A DNA stretch of 64,000 bases, taken from the NCBI RefSeq assembly GCF_037023725.1, contig NZ_CP146077.1:2331001-2395000 (forward strand), given 5' to 3'. The DNA comes from Pseudomonas bubulae. GTDB lineage: Bacteria > Pseudomonadota > Gammaproteobacteria > Pseudomonadales > Pseudomonadaceae. The notes under the pieces are model-generated. The model saw only the letters and a list, made by a program, of their open reading frames with translations. It had not been told where the DNA came from and made no database searches. Below are positions 1 through 9,028 of this stretch, piece after piece (position 1 is the stretch's first letter; each line of letters starts with the position of its first letter). A program made the position numbers and the translations under genes.

Positions 1-867
1 CACCGTGCCGATCAGCATGGCCATTTGCTCGTTGGTCAGGCGCTCCTTGGAGTTTTGCAGGTCATACACCAGTGCCGCATTGAGGTCGACCCGGCCTTTA
101 TCCTGAAAGTAGCGGGTCAGCTTGCCCAGCACCAGTTCGTAGAACGTGGTGGAGTTGTTGATGCCTTTGACCTCGGTCTGCACCAGCTTGTCGAGGTTGC
201 TGATGGAGGTAAAGAGATTGACCGGCGGGTTGAGCATCAACACTTTTTTGAAGTTGAAGCTTTTGCGTGTTTCATCCAGGTGGCTGACAAAGGCAGCATC
301 CAGCGCACCCAGACTATAACCCGCGAGGTAGTAGTCGGTAACGGGCAATTTGGCCTGTTGGGCGCGTACAGCCTGCATCACATGATACAAATCCTCGGCG
401 TCGTACTGGCTGATGCCGGGCGTGGCCAGGCGCGAGGCCGAACTCATGAAGTCATAGCTGGTGGGCGATGACAGCTGAACGACGTGATAGCCTTCCTGAT
501 AGAAGAGCTTTTTAAGGTATTCGTTGAGGCTGCTGTCGTAGGCAGCACCGGTGCCGGCAATCAGGAACATCAAGGGCGCCGGGTGATCCTGTTTGGCCAT
601 GCGGTAAGTGAGCTTTTTCACCGCCCAGAAATTGGCCGGCAGTATGTGCTCACGTTCAGGGCGCAGGTTGAGGGTGTAGTCCGACTGGTTGATATCATCT
701 TCGTCGGGCAGCAGCGGGCGCATTTGCGGCGGAGTGGTGGCGATCGTAGCTTCAAACGGATTGGTTATCGGGTAGCCATACGTTGCGGGGTCGACATCGA
801 CCGCCTGCGCGGACGCACTCAAGATAAGGCCGCCCAGTAAGGCAGCGAAGGGCAGAGAACGGAGCAT
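1..867 (-). CDS. Secreted alpha/beta-hydrolase-like protein (3' end outside window)
   Basis: The frame is open from an ATG at 867 to base 1, so about 289 residues are visible and the C-terminus lies outside the window. The N-terminus (MLRSLPFAALLGGLILSASAQA) is a Sec signal peptide cleaved after an A-Q-A type site, so the protein is probably periplasmic. A GYSLG motif around residue 170 matches the GxSxG nucleophile elbow of alpha/beta hydrolases, and an upstream LIAGTGAAYDSS segment could form the oxyanion-hole loop. The substrate is unknown. The acid and histidine of the triad would lie in the missing part, so catalytic competence cannot be judged. A perfect 19-nt palindrome lies 65 to 83 bases upstream of the start. 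Confidence 0.7.
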   Translation of the reverse strand, partial: MLRSLPFAALLGGLILSASAQAVDVDPATYGYPITNPFEATIATTPPQMRPLLPDEDDINQSDYTLNLRPEREHILPANFWAVKKLTYRMAKQDHPAPLMFLIAGTGAAYDSSLNEYLKKLFYQEGYHVVQLSSPTSYDFMSSASRLATPGISQYDAEDLYHVMQAVRAQQAKLPVTDYYLAGYSLGALDAAFVSHLDETRKSFNFKKVLMLNPPVNLFTSISNLDKLVQTEVKGINNSTTFYELVLGKLTRYFQDKGRVDLNAALVYDLQNSKERLTNEQMAMLIGTV

Positions 868-931
868 GGAGGCTATCCCTAAATAAGATGCGCAAAAGTT
901 TCGCAGGCTATGACCACAGGGCTCGTACTGA

Positions 932-950
932 AGTGCCATTCAATGGCACT
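932..950. promoter_or_regulatory. Perfect palindrome, possible operator
   Basis: AGTGCCATTCAATGGCACT has two perfect 9-base arms around a single central C. It lies in the region between the minus-strand hydrolase (start 867) and the plus-strand membrane protein (start 1099). There is no T-tract, so it does not look like a terminator. The size and symmetry fit a dimeric repressor site. The regulator is not known. Confidence 0.4.
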
Positions 951-1098
951 AAATAATTCCCCAAACAGTCCCGAACAGGCAAAAAGTCACTCAAGATACA
1001 CGCTGAATGACTTTAGTTAACAGATATCTGATTGCAAGGCTTGTATAGCTGTAGATGGGGATTAAGCTGGGCGCCGTTTTTGCCTATCGGAGTTTGTT

Positions 1099-1461
1099 AT
1101 GCGACCTCGTTTGCCGTGGATCTTGCTGCTTATCGCTCTGCCTGTATGGTTGCTCGCCAGTTATGGGCTGCGATACGGCTTGATGGAGGACTCGCAGTGG
1201 GTGGGGACCTGTGTGGCAGAGGCTGCGCGCTGGGAATGCCAGTTGCGGGCAAACCTGGGCTTGTTGATTCATTTCCGGGTATTGGGCTGGGTCGCGCTGG
1301 TGCTGTCGATTATTGCTTTTTGCGTGCGTGGTCGTGTCGGCTGCGCACTGGCGGTGCTGGCCCTGCTGTTCGGCCTGCCCGCACTGGCGTTGTATAACGC
1401 CAGCCTCGCAGTGTTTGCCGTGGTGATCGCCGGGTTGCGCCTGGTGCGGGCCGCGAAGTAA
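1099..1461 (+). CDS. Small inner-membrane protein of unknown function
   Basis: This 120-residue protein has three or four hydrophobic helices: about residues 6-25, 50-75, and a long one at 80-112. Two cysteines, about 10 residues apart in the first loop (CVAEAARWEC), could form a disulfide if that loop faces the periplasm. It has a basic N-terminus and C-terminus. I recognise no family. Codon use matches the surrounding Pseudomonas genes, and the gene is followed at once by a REP pair that separates it from the convergent GH17 gene. Confidence 0.6.
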   Translation: MRPRLPWILLLIALPVWLLASYGLRYGLMEDSQWVGTCVAEAARWECQLRANLGLLIHFRVLGWVALVLSIIAFCVRGRVGCALAVLALLFGLPALALYNASLAVFAVVIAGLRLVRAAK

Positions 1462-1476
1462 GAGTTTGAAACATTT

Positions 1477-1536
1477 GTGGGAGCGAGCCTGCTCGCGAAA
1501 GGTCTTTGAGGCCTTCGCGAGCAGGCTCGCTCCCAC
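1477..1536. repeat. REP inverted pair, class A
   Basis: Two inverted copies of GTGGGAGCGAGCCTGCTCGC separated by about 16 bases, lying between convergent genes. The core carries GCGAGCCTGCTCGC (class A), unlike the GCGGGCTTGCTCGC (class B) copies elsewhere in this window. Confidence 0.9.
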
Positions 1537-1559
1537 AGGGGGATTGCACTAGAAAGGTG

Positions 1560-3110
1560 TCATGCGCGCTTGCGCACACTGCGCCACAGCGCCATCACCA
1601 TCAGTACGCTGACCAGCGCCCACATCCAGGCCTGTTCATTGTGCAGGCCTTCGCGGTACAGCTGCACCGGTATGCCTGCCCCGATGATCAAGGCCAGCAG
1701 GCCGAACTCACGGCGCGGGCCGCCCACCGGGCGTAGCAGATAAACCAGTGCAGGCAGGAGCAGGGCGGCACTCGGGAAACTTCGATAGCGCGGTTCAAAC
1801 ACCAGCCCAAGCATCATCACCGCTGCGGCAAACCCGGCGGCTGCCAGCCACCAGCCCGCACGGCGCTCCAGTGCGTTGAACAGGCGTTCTCGCCAGCCGT
1901 CTTTCTGGCCCAGGGCCAATGCACCATGGGTCAGTACGATCAGGTTCAGGCCAACCAGCAAGCCAGCCCATAGCCACTCGCCAGCAAAGCGGCTGGTGAC
2001 TGACGCCAGCTCGGCCCATGCCACGATGCTGCATCCCGCCACCGCACCCAGTGCTGGCAGTGTCAGAGCGGCGCGTTTTGTACGGATCCGGCCGCCAATC
2101 AGCAGTGTGCCCGCAAACAGGACGGCGCCAAAGCCCAGCCAGACCGGCCAGTGCGGCAGGTTGGATACCGGGCCGGCGAGGATACCCTTGTCCTGGCGAT
2201 CGGCATCAAACAAACCCCAGTAACCGCCTACCGCCCCCTCGCTGCCACGCTTCCAGGGTTGGTCGAAGGCTTCGATCAGGTTGTACTTCCAGCCGTTTTG
2301 TTCGGCCATAGTGACAAATCCACGAATGAATTTTGCTTCGTTCACCCGGCTTGGCTGGGCAGTTTCCCGCTGGCGACCTTCGCTCGGCCAGCCGGTCTCG
2401 CCGATCAGGATATCTTTGGGGGCGAACTTGTTGCCGAATACCTGGCGAACCTGCGCTACATGTTGTACCGCCTGGTCAATGCCGGCAGGGTCATCTTCCC
2501 AGTAAGGCAGCAGGTGGATGGTCAGAAAGTCCACGGCCGGGGCAATTTCCGGGTGTTGCAGCCAGAACTCCCAAACGTCTGCATACGTCACCGGTTGCTT
2601 GACCTGGCTTTTCACCTTGTCGATCAGCCGGACCAGCTGCGGGGCAGTGACCTCCTTGCGCAGCAAGGCTTCGTTACCGACTATCACTGCGCTGACCACA
2701 TCCGGGTTGGCATTGGCTGAAGCGATCAGGGCTTGCACTTCCTGCTCCGTGGCCACGGGGTCGCGGCTGACCCAGGCGCCTGCCATCAGCTTGAGCCCGT
2801 GTTTGCGTGCCAGCTCGGGCAGAGTTTCAAGGCCCGCCTGGGAATAGGTGCGGATGCATTGAAAGCGCGTGGCCAGCAACGCCAGATCGGCATCCAGACG
2901 CTCTGCCCGTGGCACAAAAGGCTGGTCGAACGGCGACTGGTCCTTATCGAACGGCGTATAGGATGCACATTGCAGTTTATGGGTCGGTGTTGCTGCATCG
3001 GGCAATATCACCGGTTGGCCCAGGCCGTACCAGAAGCCGGCAATGGCAAATGCGCCCAGCAGGCAGGCAAGGAGATAAGGCAGCACGGGGAAGCGGACAG
3101 TCGCAGACAT
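1560..3110 (-). CDS. Membrane-anchored glycoside hydrolase family 17 protein (beta-glucan metabolism)
   Basis: The ATG at 3110 (MSATVRFPVLPYLLACLLG) is chosen over an in-frame ATG 26 codons upstream because it puts the first membrane helix at the N-terminus. Residues about 10-30 are a membrane anchor. Residues about 40-320 form a GH17-like barrel, with VIVGNEAL carrying the likely acid/base Glu and ILIGETGWPSEG carrying the likely nucleophile Glu. The last 200 residues contain about six more membrane helices. Pseudomonas homologues are annotated as beta-(1,3)/(1,6)-glucan synthase-type or glucanosyltransferase-like proteins. A role in periplasmic or exported glucan is inferred from the family. 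It has no operon partner. Confidence 0.78.
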   Translation of the reverse strand: MSATVRFPVLPYLLACLLGAFAIAGFWYGLGQPVILPDAATPTHKLQCASYTPFDKDQSPFDQPFVPRAERLDADLALLATRFQCIRTYSQAGLETLPELARKHGLKLMAGAWVSRDPVATEQEVQALIASANANPDVVSAVIVGNEALLRKEVTAPQLVRLIDKVKSQVKQPVTYADVWEFWLQHPEIAPAVDFLTIHLLPYWEDDPAGIDQAVQHVAQVRQVFGNKFAPKDILIGETGWPSEGRQRETAQPSRVNEAKFIRGFVTMAEQNGWKYNLIEAFDQPWKRGSEGAVGGYWGLFDADRQDKGILAGPVSNLPHWPVWLGFGAVLFAGTLLIGGRIRTKRAALTLPALGAVAGCSIVAWAELASVTSRFAGEWLWAGLLVGLNLIVLTHGALALGQKDGWRERLFNALERRAGWWLAAAGFAAAVMMLGLVFEPRYRSFPSAALLLPALVYLLRPVGGPRREFGLLALIIGAGIPVQLYREGLHNEQAWMWALVSVLMVMALWRSVRKRA

Positions 3111-3401
3111 GGTCGGGCCGTATGGGAGCAAAGCCGCGCATCTTACCTGCAATTGAGCAGGCGCAGCGCCTGTGTATGATTTTGACATCTAATGTTTGTC
3201 AGTCTGGCCGTCCAGCGTCCGCACGCATCAATTTGGCTGTGATCGCCATGTCGCTGCTGGTTGTATGGGGGTCGTCGTCAGAGCAGGACGCTAAACAGGC
3301 GCGGTTGATTATCCGGAGCAAGTGATACGAGGCTATAAAGCCTTGCAGGAATCTTGAAGTGGCCCGGCACTCGTCGGGCCCGGCACTGTGGGGAATCAAA
3401 G

Positions 3402-4259
3402 ATGAAGATGCGACGAATTTTGAGCGCAGGAGCAGTCTTGGTGCTGGCGATGAGTGCGGGTTTGGCGAGCGCGCAGAACAAACCGACCCTGAATATAGGT
3501 TATGTGGATGGCTGGTCCGACAGCGTGGCCACCACCCATGTCGCAGCAGAGGTGATTAAACAGAAGCTGGGTTATGACGTGAAATTGATGCCGGTAGCCA
3601 CCGGCATCATGTGGCAGGGGGTGGCCACGGGCAAACTCGATGCCATGTTGTCCGCCTGGTTGCCGGTGACCCACGGCGAATATTGGACCAAGAACAAGGA
3701 CAAGGTGGTCGATTACGGGCCCAACTTCAAAGATGCAAAAATTGGCCTGATCGTGCCTGAATATGTAAAGGCACAGTCGATTGCTGACTTGAAGGGCAGC
3801 GATGAGTTTAAAAACAAAATTGTCGGTATCGATGCCGGGTCGGGTGTCATGCTTAAAACCGATGAGGCCATCAAGGATTACGACCTCAAGGGTTACAAGT
3901 TGCAGGCAAGTTCCGGGGCGGCCATGACCTCGGAGCTTGGGCGTGCCTATGCCAAGAACGAACCGATTGCCGTCACCGGCTGGGTGCCGCACTGGATGTT
4001 TGCCAAGTGGAAACTGCGTTTTCTTGAAGATCCCAAAGGCGTTTATGGTGCCGCAGAAACCGTTAACAGCATCGGCAGCAAGGAGCTGAATAAAAAAGCG
4101 CCGGAAGTTGCGGCATTTCTGGAGAAGTTTTCCTGGAATTCAAAAGACGAAATTGGTGAGGTGATGCTGGCCATTCAAGAAGGTGCCAAGCCTGAAGTGG
4201 CGGCCAAAGAGTGGGTTGCCAAACACCCGGAGCGTGTTGCCCAGTGGACCGATAAATAA
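3402..4259 (+). CDS. betX: Periplasmic glycine-betaine-binding protein (BetX-like, OpuAC family)
   Basis: This is an ABC-transporter substrate-binding protein of 285 residues with a signal peptide ending near ASA-QNK. Aromatic segments typical of quaternary-amine cages are visible: GYVDGWSDSVATTH, the WLPVTHGEYW stretch and TGWVPHWMF. The start at 3402 is preferred over upstream in-frame codons because it begins the signal peptide. In P. aeruginosa the betaine-specific binding protein BetX sits next to the same yjcH-actP pair as here, which supports the name. No permease or ATPase gene is adjacent, so it probably serves a core transporter encoded elsewhere, as BetX does with the Cbc permease. 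Confidence 0.82.
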   Translation: MKMRRILSAGAVLVLAMSAGLASAQNKPTLNIGYVDGWSDSVATTHVAAEVIKQKLGYDVKLMPVATGIMWQGVATGKLDAMLSAWLPVTHGEYWTKNKDKVVDYGPNFKDAKIGLIVPEYVKAQSIADLKGSDEFKNKIVGIDAGSGVMLKTDEAIKDYDLKGYKLQASSGAAMTSELGRAYAKNEPIAVTGWVPHWMFAKWKLRFLEDPKGVYGAAETVNSIGSKELNKKAPEVAAFLEKFSWNSKDEIGEVMLAIQEGAKPEVAAKEWVAKHPERVAQWTDK

Positions 4260-4290
4260 TCGCGAAGCGTCTAGCTCGCAGTACACAAGA

Positions 4291-4319
4291 CCGCCTGGTG
4301 TTTTCGCCAGGCGGTTTTT
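4291..4319 (+). terminator. Intrinsic terminator after betX
   Basis: Stem CCGCCTGG / CCAGGCGG with a TGTTTTCG loop, followed by TTTTT. Confidence 0.85.
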
Positions 4320-4474
4320 GCATTTTCGGGCGGGGCAATGGTTGTCATCGTCCTTGCCGACTAGGTAAACCGGGGGCTGCAGCAAATCAGAGGCTCTACT
4401 ACTAAAGTCGTCTGGAATAGAATTTGCGCCGCCCTAATAGTGAAAACGTTCCATCTCATCTGTGCTGCGAGGAC

Positions 4475-4482
4475 AAAAATAA
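4475..4482 (+). promoter_or_regulatory. A-rich Hfq/Crc-type motif overlapping the yjcH start
   Basis: AAAAATAA fits the AAnAAnAA pattern bound by Hfq with Crc in Pseudomonas. It covers the last bases before the ATG and the A of the start codon, immediately after the GAGG ribosome-binding site. Function is inferred. Confidence 0.45.
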
Positions 4483-4793
4483 TGAACGACAGCATTTATA
4501 TCTCGATTCAAAACAGCCCGCGCTTCAAGGAGCTGGTAAAAAAGAGAGAGCGTTTTGCCTGGCTTCTTTCGGCAATCATGCTCGGGTTATATGCCGCTTT
4601 TATCCTGTTAATTGCTTATGGGTCGCACATCATGGGGACCAAACTGAGTCCCGATTCGTCCATTACCTGGGGTATTCCGATTGGTGTGGGGCTGATTGTT
4701 TCGGCCTTTATCCTGACCGGTATCTATGTACGCAGGGCCAATGGCGAGTTTGATGAGCTGAACAATGCAATTCTCAAGGAGGCTGGGCAATGA
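4482..4793 (+). CDS. yjcH: DUF485 membrane protein partner of acetate permease (YjcH)
   Basis: This 103-residue protein starts [19 protein letters not shown], with two transmembrane helices at about residues 25-47 and 60-83 and short charged ends. This is the standard length and layout of DUF485. The family is almost always encoded just upstream of ActP-type symporters and is thought to be an accessory subunit. The upstream in-frame ATG at 4440 is rejected because it adds a 14-residue tail absent from the family and lacks a ribosome-binding site, while GAGGACAAAAATA precedes the chosen ATG. The stop overlaps the actP start (ATGA). Confidence 0.88.
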   Translation: MNDSIYISIQNSPRFKELVKKRERFAWLLSAIMLGLYAAFILLIAYGSHIMGTKLSPDSSITWGIPIGVGLIVSAFILTGIYVRRANGEFDELNNAILKEAGQ

Positions 4794-6448
4794 TCGGGCG
4801 CTTATTGGCAACGCTGGGCGCTACAGCCCTTGCACCGGCAGTTTGGGCGGGGGAGGCCCTGACTGGGGAAGTGCAAAAACAACCGCTCAATATTTCGGCG
4901 ATCATCATGTTCGTCGTCTTTGTGGGTGCGACCCTGTGCATTACTTACTGGGCATCGAAACGCAACAAGTCGGCAGCCGATTACTATGCAGCTGGCGGCA
5001 AGATTACCGGTTTCCAGAACGGTCTGGCGATTGCCGGCGACTATATGTCGGCAGCCTCCTTTCTGGGTATTTCCGCGCTGGTGTACACGTCCGGCTATGA
5101 CGGCCTGATCTATTCGATCGGCTTTCTGGTGGGCTGGCCCATCATTCTGTTCCTGATTGCAGAGCGTCTGCGTAACCTGGGCAAATACACCTTTGCCGAT
5201 GTGGCCTCGTACCGTTTGGGGCAAACCCAGATTCGCTCGTTGTCAGCCTGTGGTTCGCTGGTGGTGGTAGCGTTCTACCTGATTGCGCAAATGGTCGGTG
5301 CCGGCAAGCTGATCCAGTTGTTGTTTGGTCTGGATTACCACGTTGCGGTGATCCTGGTAGGTATCCTGATGTGCATGTATGTGTTGTTCGGCGGCATGCT
5401 GGCAACGACCTGGGTGCAGATCATCAAGGCGGTCATGTTGCTGTCGGGTGCCACGTTCATGGCCGTGATGGTCATGAAGCATGTGAACTTTGACTTCAAC
5501 GCACTGTTCGCCGAAGCAGTGAAGATTCACCCTAAAGGTGAAGCAATCATGAGCCCGGGCGGGTTGGTCAAAGATCCTATCTCTGCATTCTCCCTCGGTT
5601 TGGCCCTGATGTTCGGTACTGCTGGCCTGCCACATATCCTGATGCGCTTCTTTACCGTGAGCGATGCCAAGGAAGCGCGCAAGAGCGTGTTCTACGCAAC
5701 GGGCTTTATTGGCTACTTCTATATCCTGACCTTTATCATCGGTTTTGGCGCAATCATCCTGGTCAGTACCAACCCGGACTTCAAGGACGCGGCTGGCGCC
5801 TTGCTGGGTGGTAACAACATGGCGGCTGTGCACCTTGCGGACGCGGTTGGCGGCAGCATGTTCCTGGGCTTTATTTCGGCAGTGGCTTTCGCCACCATTC
5901 TGGCGGTTGTTGCGGGGCTGACCCTGGCGGGCGCTTCTGCGGTGTCCCATGACCTGTATGCCAGCGTGATCAAAAAGGGCAAGGCCAACGACAAGGAAGA
6001 GATTCGGGTCTCGAAGATCACCACTATTGCATTGGCGGTACTGGCAATTGGCTTGGGTATCTTGTTTGAAAGCCAGAACATCGCGTTTATGGTGGGCCTG
6101 GCGTTCTCCATTGCTGCGAGCTGCAACTTCCCGGTCTTGCTGCTATCCATGTACTGGAAAAACCTGACCACCCGTGGCGCCATGATAGGCGGCTGGATGG
6201 GGCTGGTAAGCGCGGTTGGCCTGATGATCCTGGGCCCGACCATCTGGGTGCAGATCCTGCATCATGAAAAGGCCATCTTCCCTTACGAGTACCCGGCGCT
6301 GTTCTCCATGATCATCGCGTTTGCGGGTATCTGGTTCTTCTCCATTACGGACAAGTCCAAATCGGCAGAGAAGGAGCGTGCGTTGTTCTTCCCGCAGTTT
6401 GTGCGTTCGCAGACGGGGTTGGGGGCGAGCGGTGCGGTGGATCATTAA
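4790..6448 (+). CDS. actP: Cation/acetate symporter
   Basis: A 552-residue sodium:solute symporter with an N-terminal signal-like segment ending near AVWAGEA, then about 13 membrane helices. The segment [29 protein letters not shown] is characteristic of the ActP branch, and the family-typical HILMRFFTV lies near the middle. It imports acetate and related short monocarboxylates at the inner membrane. It is translationally coupled to yjcH through a 4-base overlap and closed by a strong terminator. Catabolite control is suggested by the A-rich motif at the yjcH start. Confidence 0.92.
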   Translation: MIGRLLATLGATALAPAVWAGEALTGEVQKQPLNISAIIMFVVFVGATLCITYWASKRNKSAADYYAAGGKITGFQNGLAIAGDYMSAASFLGISALVYTSGYDGLIYSIGFLVGWPIILFLIAERLRNLGKYTFADVASYRLGQTQIRSLSACGSLVVVAFYLIAQMVGAGKLIQLLFGLDYHVAVILVGILMCMYVLFGGMLATTWVQIIKAVMLLSGATFMAVMVMKHVNFDFNALFAEAVKIHPKGEAIMSPGGLVKDPISAFSLGLALMFGTAGLPHILMRFFTVSDAKEARKSVFYATGFIGYFYILTFIIGFGAIILVSTNPDFKDAAGALLGGNNMAAVHLADAVGGSMFLGFISAVAFATILAVVAGLTLAGASAVSHDLYASVIKKGKANDKEEIRVSKITTIALAVLAIGLGILFESQNIAFMVGLAFSIAASCNFPVLLLSMYWKNLTTRGAMIGGWMGLVSAVGLMILGPTIWVQILHHEKAIFPYEYPALFSMIIAFAGIWFFSITDKSKSAEKERALFFPQFVRSQTGLGASGAVDH

Positions 6449-6475
6449 TCCGTAATAGACAGTATGTTTAATCGA

Positions 6476-6507
6476 ATCCCCCTGTCGCAAGGCAGGGGGA
6501 TTTTTTT
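6476..6507 (+). terminator. Intrinsic terminator after actP
   Basis: Nine-base stem ATCCCCCTG / CAGGGGGAT with an 8-base loop, followed by seven T residues. Confidence 0.92.
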
Positions 6508-6540
6508 GTGCCTATTCTCGCTGTGCAAGTGCGAAGTTCC

Positions 6541-6554
6541 GTAGCAGCTGCTAC
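6541..6554. repeat. Short palindrome GTAGCAGCTGCTAC
   Basis: A perfect 14-base palindrome between the actP and gltA terminators. Related GTAGCAGCTGC elements recur in intergenic regions of Pseudomonas genomes, so it may be a degenerate repeat. No function is assigned. Confidence 0.45.
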
Positions 6555-6565
6555 AAGACGCACAC

Positions 6566-6602
6566 ACAAAAAAATACGGCCTCTATAAATAGAGGCCGTA
6601 TT
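6566..6602 (-). terminator. Intrinsic terminator after gltA
   Basis: Stem AATACGGCCTCTAT / ATAGAGGCCGTATT. The A-run on its lower-coordinate side reads as a T-tract for minus-strand transcription out of gltA. Confidence 0.9.
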
Positions 6603-6635
6603 GTCTGCAATCAGGGCACTATCGTGGGATATGCC

Positions 6636-7925
6636 TTACTTGCGGTCTTCCAGCTTGGTGATGTCACGCTGCTCGTAGCCGGTGTACAGCTGGCGCGGAC
6701 GGCCAATCTTGTACGGGCTGGAGAGCATTTCTTTCCAGTGCGAGATCCAGCCCACTGTACGGGACAGGGCGAAGATCACCGTGAACATGCTGGTCGGAAT
6801 GCCGATCGCCTTGAGGATGATCCCCGAGTAGAAGTCGACGTTCGGGTACAGCGAACGCTCGATGAAGTACGGGTCGGTCAGGGCGATCTCTTCCAGGCGC
6901 ATGGCCAGTTCGAGTTGCGGATCGTTGGTGATGCCCAGTTCCTTGAGAACTTCGTCGCAGGTCTTTTTCATGACAGTGGCGCGTGGGTCACGGTTTTTGT
7001 AAACCCGGTGACCGAAGCCCATCAGCTTGAACGGATCGTTTTTGTCCTTGGCCTTGGCGATGAACTTGTCGATGTTGGACACATCGCCAATTTCGTCGAG
7101 CATGGTCAGCACGGCTTCGTTGGCGCCGCCGTGGGCAGGGCCCCACAGTGCAGCGATACCGGCAGCAATACAGGCGAACGGGTTGGCACCCGAAGAACCC
7201 GCCAGGCGCACGGTAGAGGTCGACGCATTCTGTTCGTGGTCGGCATGCAGGATAAAGATCTTGTCCATTGCCTTGGCCAGTACCGGGCTGATCGGTTTGA
7301 TCTCGCACGGCGTGTTGAACATCATGTGCAGGAAGTTTTCGGCGTAGGTCAGGTCGTTACGCGGGTACATCATGGGTTGACCCATGGAGTACTTGTAAAC
7401 CATCGCTGCAAGCGTCGGCATCTTGGCAACCAGGCGGATCGCGGAAATTTCGCGATGCTGCGGGTTATTGATGTCCAGGGAGTCGTGGTAGAAGGCCGAG
7501 AGGGCGCCGACTACACCGCACATGACCGCCATCGGGTGGGCGTCACGACGGAAGCCGTTGAAGAAAGTCTTCAACTGCTCGTGAACCATGGTGTGGTTCT
7601 TCACGGTGCTGACAAATTGAGCCTTCTGCTCTGCGGTCGGCAGTTCGCCGTTCAGCAGCAGGTAAGCGGTCTCAAGGTAGTCAGAGTGTTCAGCCAGCTG
7701 TTCGATCGGGTAGCCGCGGTGCAGCAGGATACCGTTGTCACCATCAATATAGGTGATCTTCGACTCGCAAGATGCGGTCGACATGAAGCCAGGGTCAAAT
7801 GTGAATCGGCCCGTGGCCGTCAGGCCTCGCACATCGATTACATCGGGACCCACGGTGCCAGTTAAAATGGGCAGCTCGACGGGGGCTGCGCCCTCGATGA
7901 TCAACTGCGCTTTTTTGTCAGCCAT
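6636..7925 (-). CDS. gltA: Citrate synthase (type II)
   Basis: This 429-residue enzyme condenses acetyl-CoA and oxaloacetate to citrate in the first TCA step. It has the length and layout of the hexameric, NADH-inhibited type II enzymes of Gram-negatives. Active-site regions are visible: [38 protein letters not shown] and [15 protein letters not shown], carrying the catalytic His and the Arg-rich citrate site. It is transcribed divergently from sdhCDAB from a good sigma-70 promoter (7984-8011) and has its own terminator, so it is monocistronic. Confidence 0.97.
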   Translation of the reverse strand: MADKKAQLIIEGAAPVELPILTGTVGPDVIDVRGLTATGRFTFDPGFMSTASCESKITYIDGDNGILLHRGYPIEQLAEHSDYLETAYLLLNGELPTAEQKAQFVSTVKNHTMVHEQLKTFFNGFRRDAHPMAVMCGVVGALSAFYHDSLDINNPQHREISAIRLVAKMPTLAAMVYKYSMGQPMMYPRNDLTYAENFLHMMFNTPCEIKPISPVLAKAMDKIFILHADHEQNASTSTVRLAGSSGANPFACIAAGIAALWGPAHGGANEAVLTMLDEIGDVSNIDKFIAKAKDKNDPFKLMGFGHRVYKNRDPRATVMKKTCDEVLKELGITNDPQLELAMRLEEIALTDPYFIERSLYPNVDFYSGIILKAIGIPTSMFTVIFALSRTVGWISHWKEMLSSPYKIGRPRQLYTGYEQRDITKLEDRK

Positions 7926-7983
7926 GTGGCCTCCTATTTATGCTTGAAATCATCAGACAGACCCCCCACGCAGGGCCCGCACC

Positions 7984-8011
7984 ACTATAGTGAGATAAAT
8001 TCGAATGTCAA
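7984..8011 (-). promoter_or_regulatory. Sigma-70 promoter of gltA
   Basis: Reading the minus strand, TTGACA (8011-8006), a 16-base spacer and TATAGT (7989-7984). The predicted transcription start is near 7977, about 50 bases before the gltA ATG. Confidence 0.75.
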
Positions 8012-8126
8012 TTTGCCTAAAGTCTTGCTGTACAAGGCTTTGAGAAGCGTTTTTTCGCGAATATCTCAGCCGTTTACGCCTTTTATGCCAAGAGCGCAAT
8101 GCGCTATTAGGGGGTGGGTGTTTGCG

Positions 8127-8155
8127 TTGTCATTAGTAACCTAACTGTCTATACT
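8127..8155 (+). promoter_or_regulatory. Sigma-70 promoter of the sdh operon
   Basis: TTGTCA, a 17-base spacer, then TATACT. The predicted start is near 8162, giving a leader of about 115 bases to sdhC. Confidence 0.75.
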
Positions 8156-8276
8156 CGGCAGCCGACCGCCAGAGGCTTTTGGGCCTGTTTAGATGGGGGT
8201 CGTCACTCCCGGGTGGTGGGTACCTGACCAGTGCGCATCCCAACAAACTTGCCCTGATTGTTAGGGGCTCTTCAGT

Positions 8277-8663
8277 GTGAAAAAAGCCGTGAATAGCCAA
8301 CGACCTGTAAACCTAGACCTAAGGACCATCAAACTCCCCATCACCGGCGTTACGTCATTTCTGCACCGTGTATCGGGCATCATTCTTTTTCTCGGCCTGG
8401 GCATCATGCTTTATGCATTGAGCAAATCCCTGGGTTCCGAAGAAGGTTATGCCGAGGTGAAGGCATGCTTGACCAGTCCGCTGGCCAAATTCGTTGCGTG
8501 GGGCCTGCTCTCTGCCTTGCTGTATCACCTGGTTGCCGGTGTGCGCCACTTGATCATGGACATGGGCATCGGTGAGACGCTTGAAGGCGGCCGACTGGGC
8601 TCGAAAATCGTAATCGTCATTTCCGTGGTGATGATTGTTCTGGCGGGAGTTTGGATATGGTAA
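8277..8663 (+). CDS. sdhC: Succinate dehydrogenase cytochrome b556 subunit
   Basis: A 128-residue membrane anchor subunit with three helices. The start is GTG at 8277, which gives the conserved Pseudomonas N-terminus MKKAVNSQRPVNLDLRTIKL and follows AGGGGCTCTTCA. LHRVSGIILF carries the Ser/Arg of the quinone site, and HLVAGVRHLIMD in helix 2 carries the haem-ligand histidine. It is the first gene of sdhCDAB. Its last codons overlap the sdhD start (ATGGTAA), which implies coupled translation. Confidence 0.95.
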   Translation: MKKAVNSQRPVNLDLRTIKLPITGVTSFLHRVSGIILFLGLGIMLYALSKSLGSEEGYAEVKACLTSPLAKFVAWGLLSALLYHLVAGVRHLIMDMGIGETLEGGRLGSKIVIVISVVMIVLAGVWIW

Positions 8664-9025
8664 CCAGCGTTACGAACCTGTCGCGTTCGGGCCTCTATGA
8701 CTGGATGGCACAACGTGTGTCTGCGGTTGTTCTAGCGGCTTATTTCATCTTCCTGATCGGGTACCTCGTTGCGAACCCTGGCATTGGCTACGCCCAATGG
8801 CATGAGCTGTTCGCAAGCAACTGGATGCGTATTTTCAGCCTGCTGGCCCTTGTTGCTCTGGGCGCACACGCCTGGGTCGGCATGTGGACCATCGCGACCG
8901 ACTACCTGACGCCAATGGCGCTGGGCAAGTCCGCCACAGCAGTACGTTTCCTCTTCCAGGCAGTCTGCGGCGTTGCAATGTTCGCTTACTTCGTCTGGGG
9001 TGTGCAGATTCTTTGGGGTATCTGA
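8657..9025 (+). CDS. sdhD: Succinate dehydrogenase membrane anchor subunit
   Basis: A 122-residue subunit with three transmembrane helices, starting MVTSVTNLSRSGLYDWMAQR. The ATG at 8657 is preferred to a TTG two codons earlier. LGAHAWVGMWTIATDYL carries the conserved His and Asp-Tyr of the haem and quinone region. It pairs with SdhC to bind haem b and ubiquinone and to anchor SdhAB to the inner membrane. It overlaps sdhC by 7 bases, and sdhA follows after 3 bases. Confidence 0.95.
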   Translation: MVTSVTNLSRSGLYDWMAQRVSAVVLAAYFIFLIGYLVANPGIGYAQWHELFASNWMRIFSLLALVALGAHAWVGMWTIATDYLTPMALGKSATAVRFLFQAVCGVAMFAYFVWGVQILWGI

Positions 9026-9028
9026 TTC

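Larger units (their letters stand above)
7926..8276. other. Divergent gltA-sdhC intergenic region
   Basis: A 351-base region holding back-to-back promoters for gltA (minus) and sdhC (plus). The predicted sdhC leader is about 115 bases and includes a CCCGGGTGGTGGGTACC stretch that could fold. No gene is seen. Confidence 0.7.

Noticed and set aside
3111..3188. N-terminal extension of the GH17 protein from an ATG at 3188
   Set aside because: The extra 26 residues precede the natural membrane anchor and do not look like protein-coding sequence.
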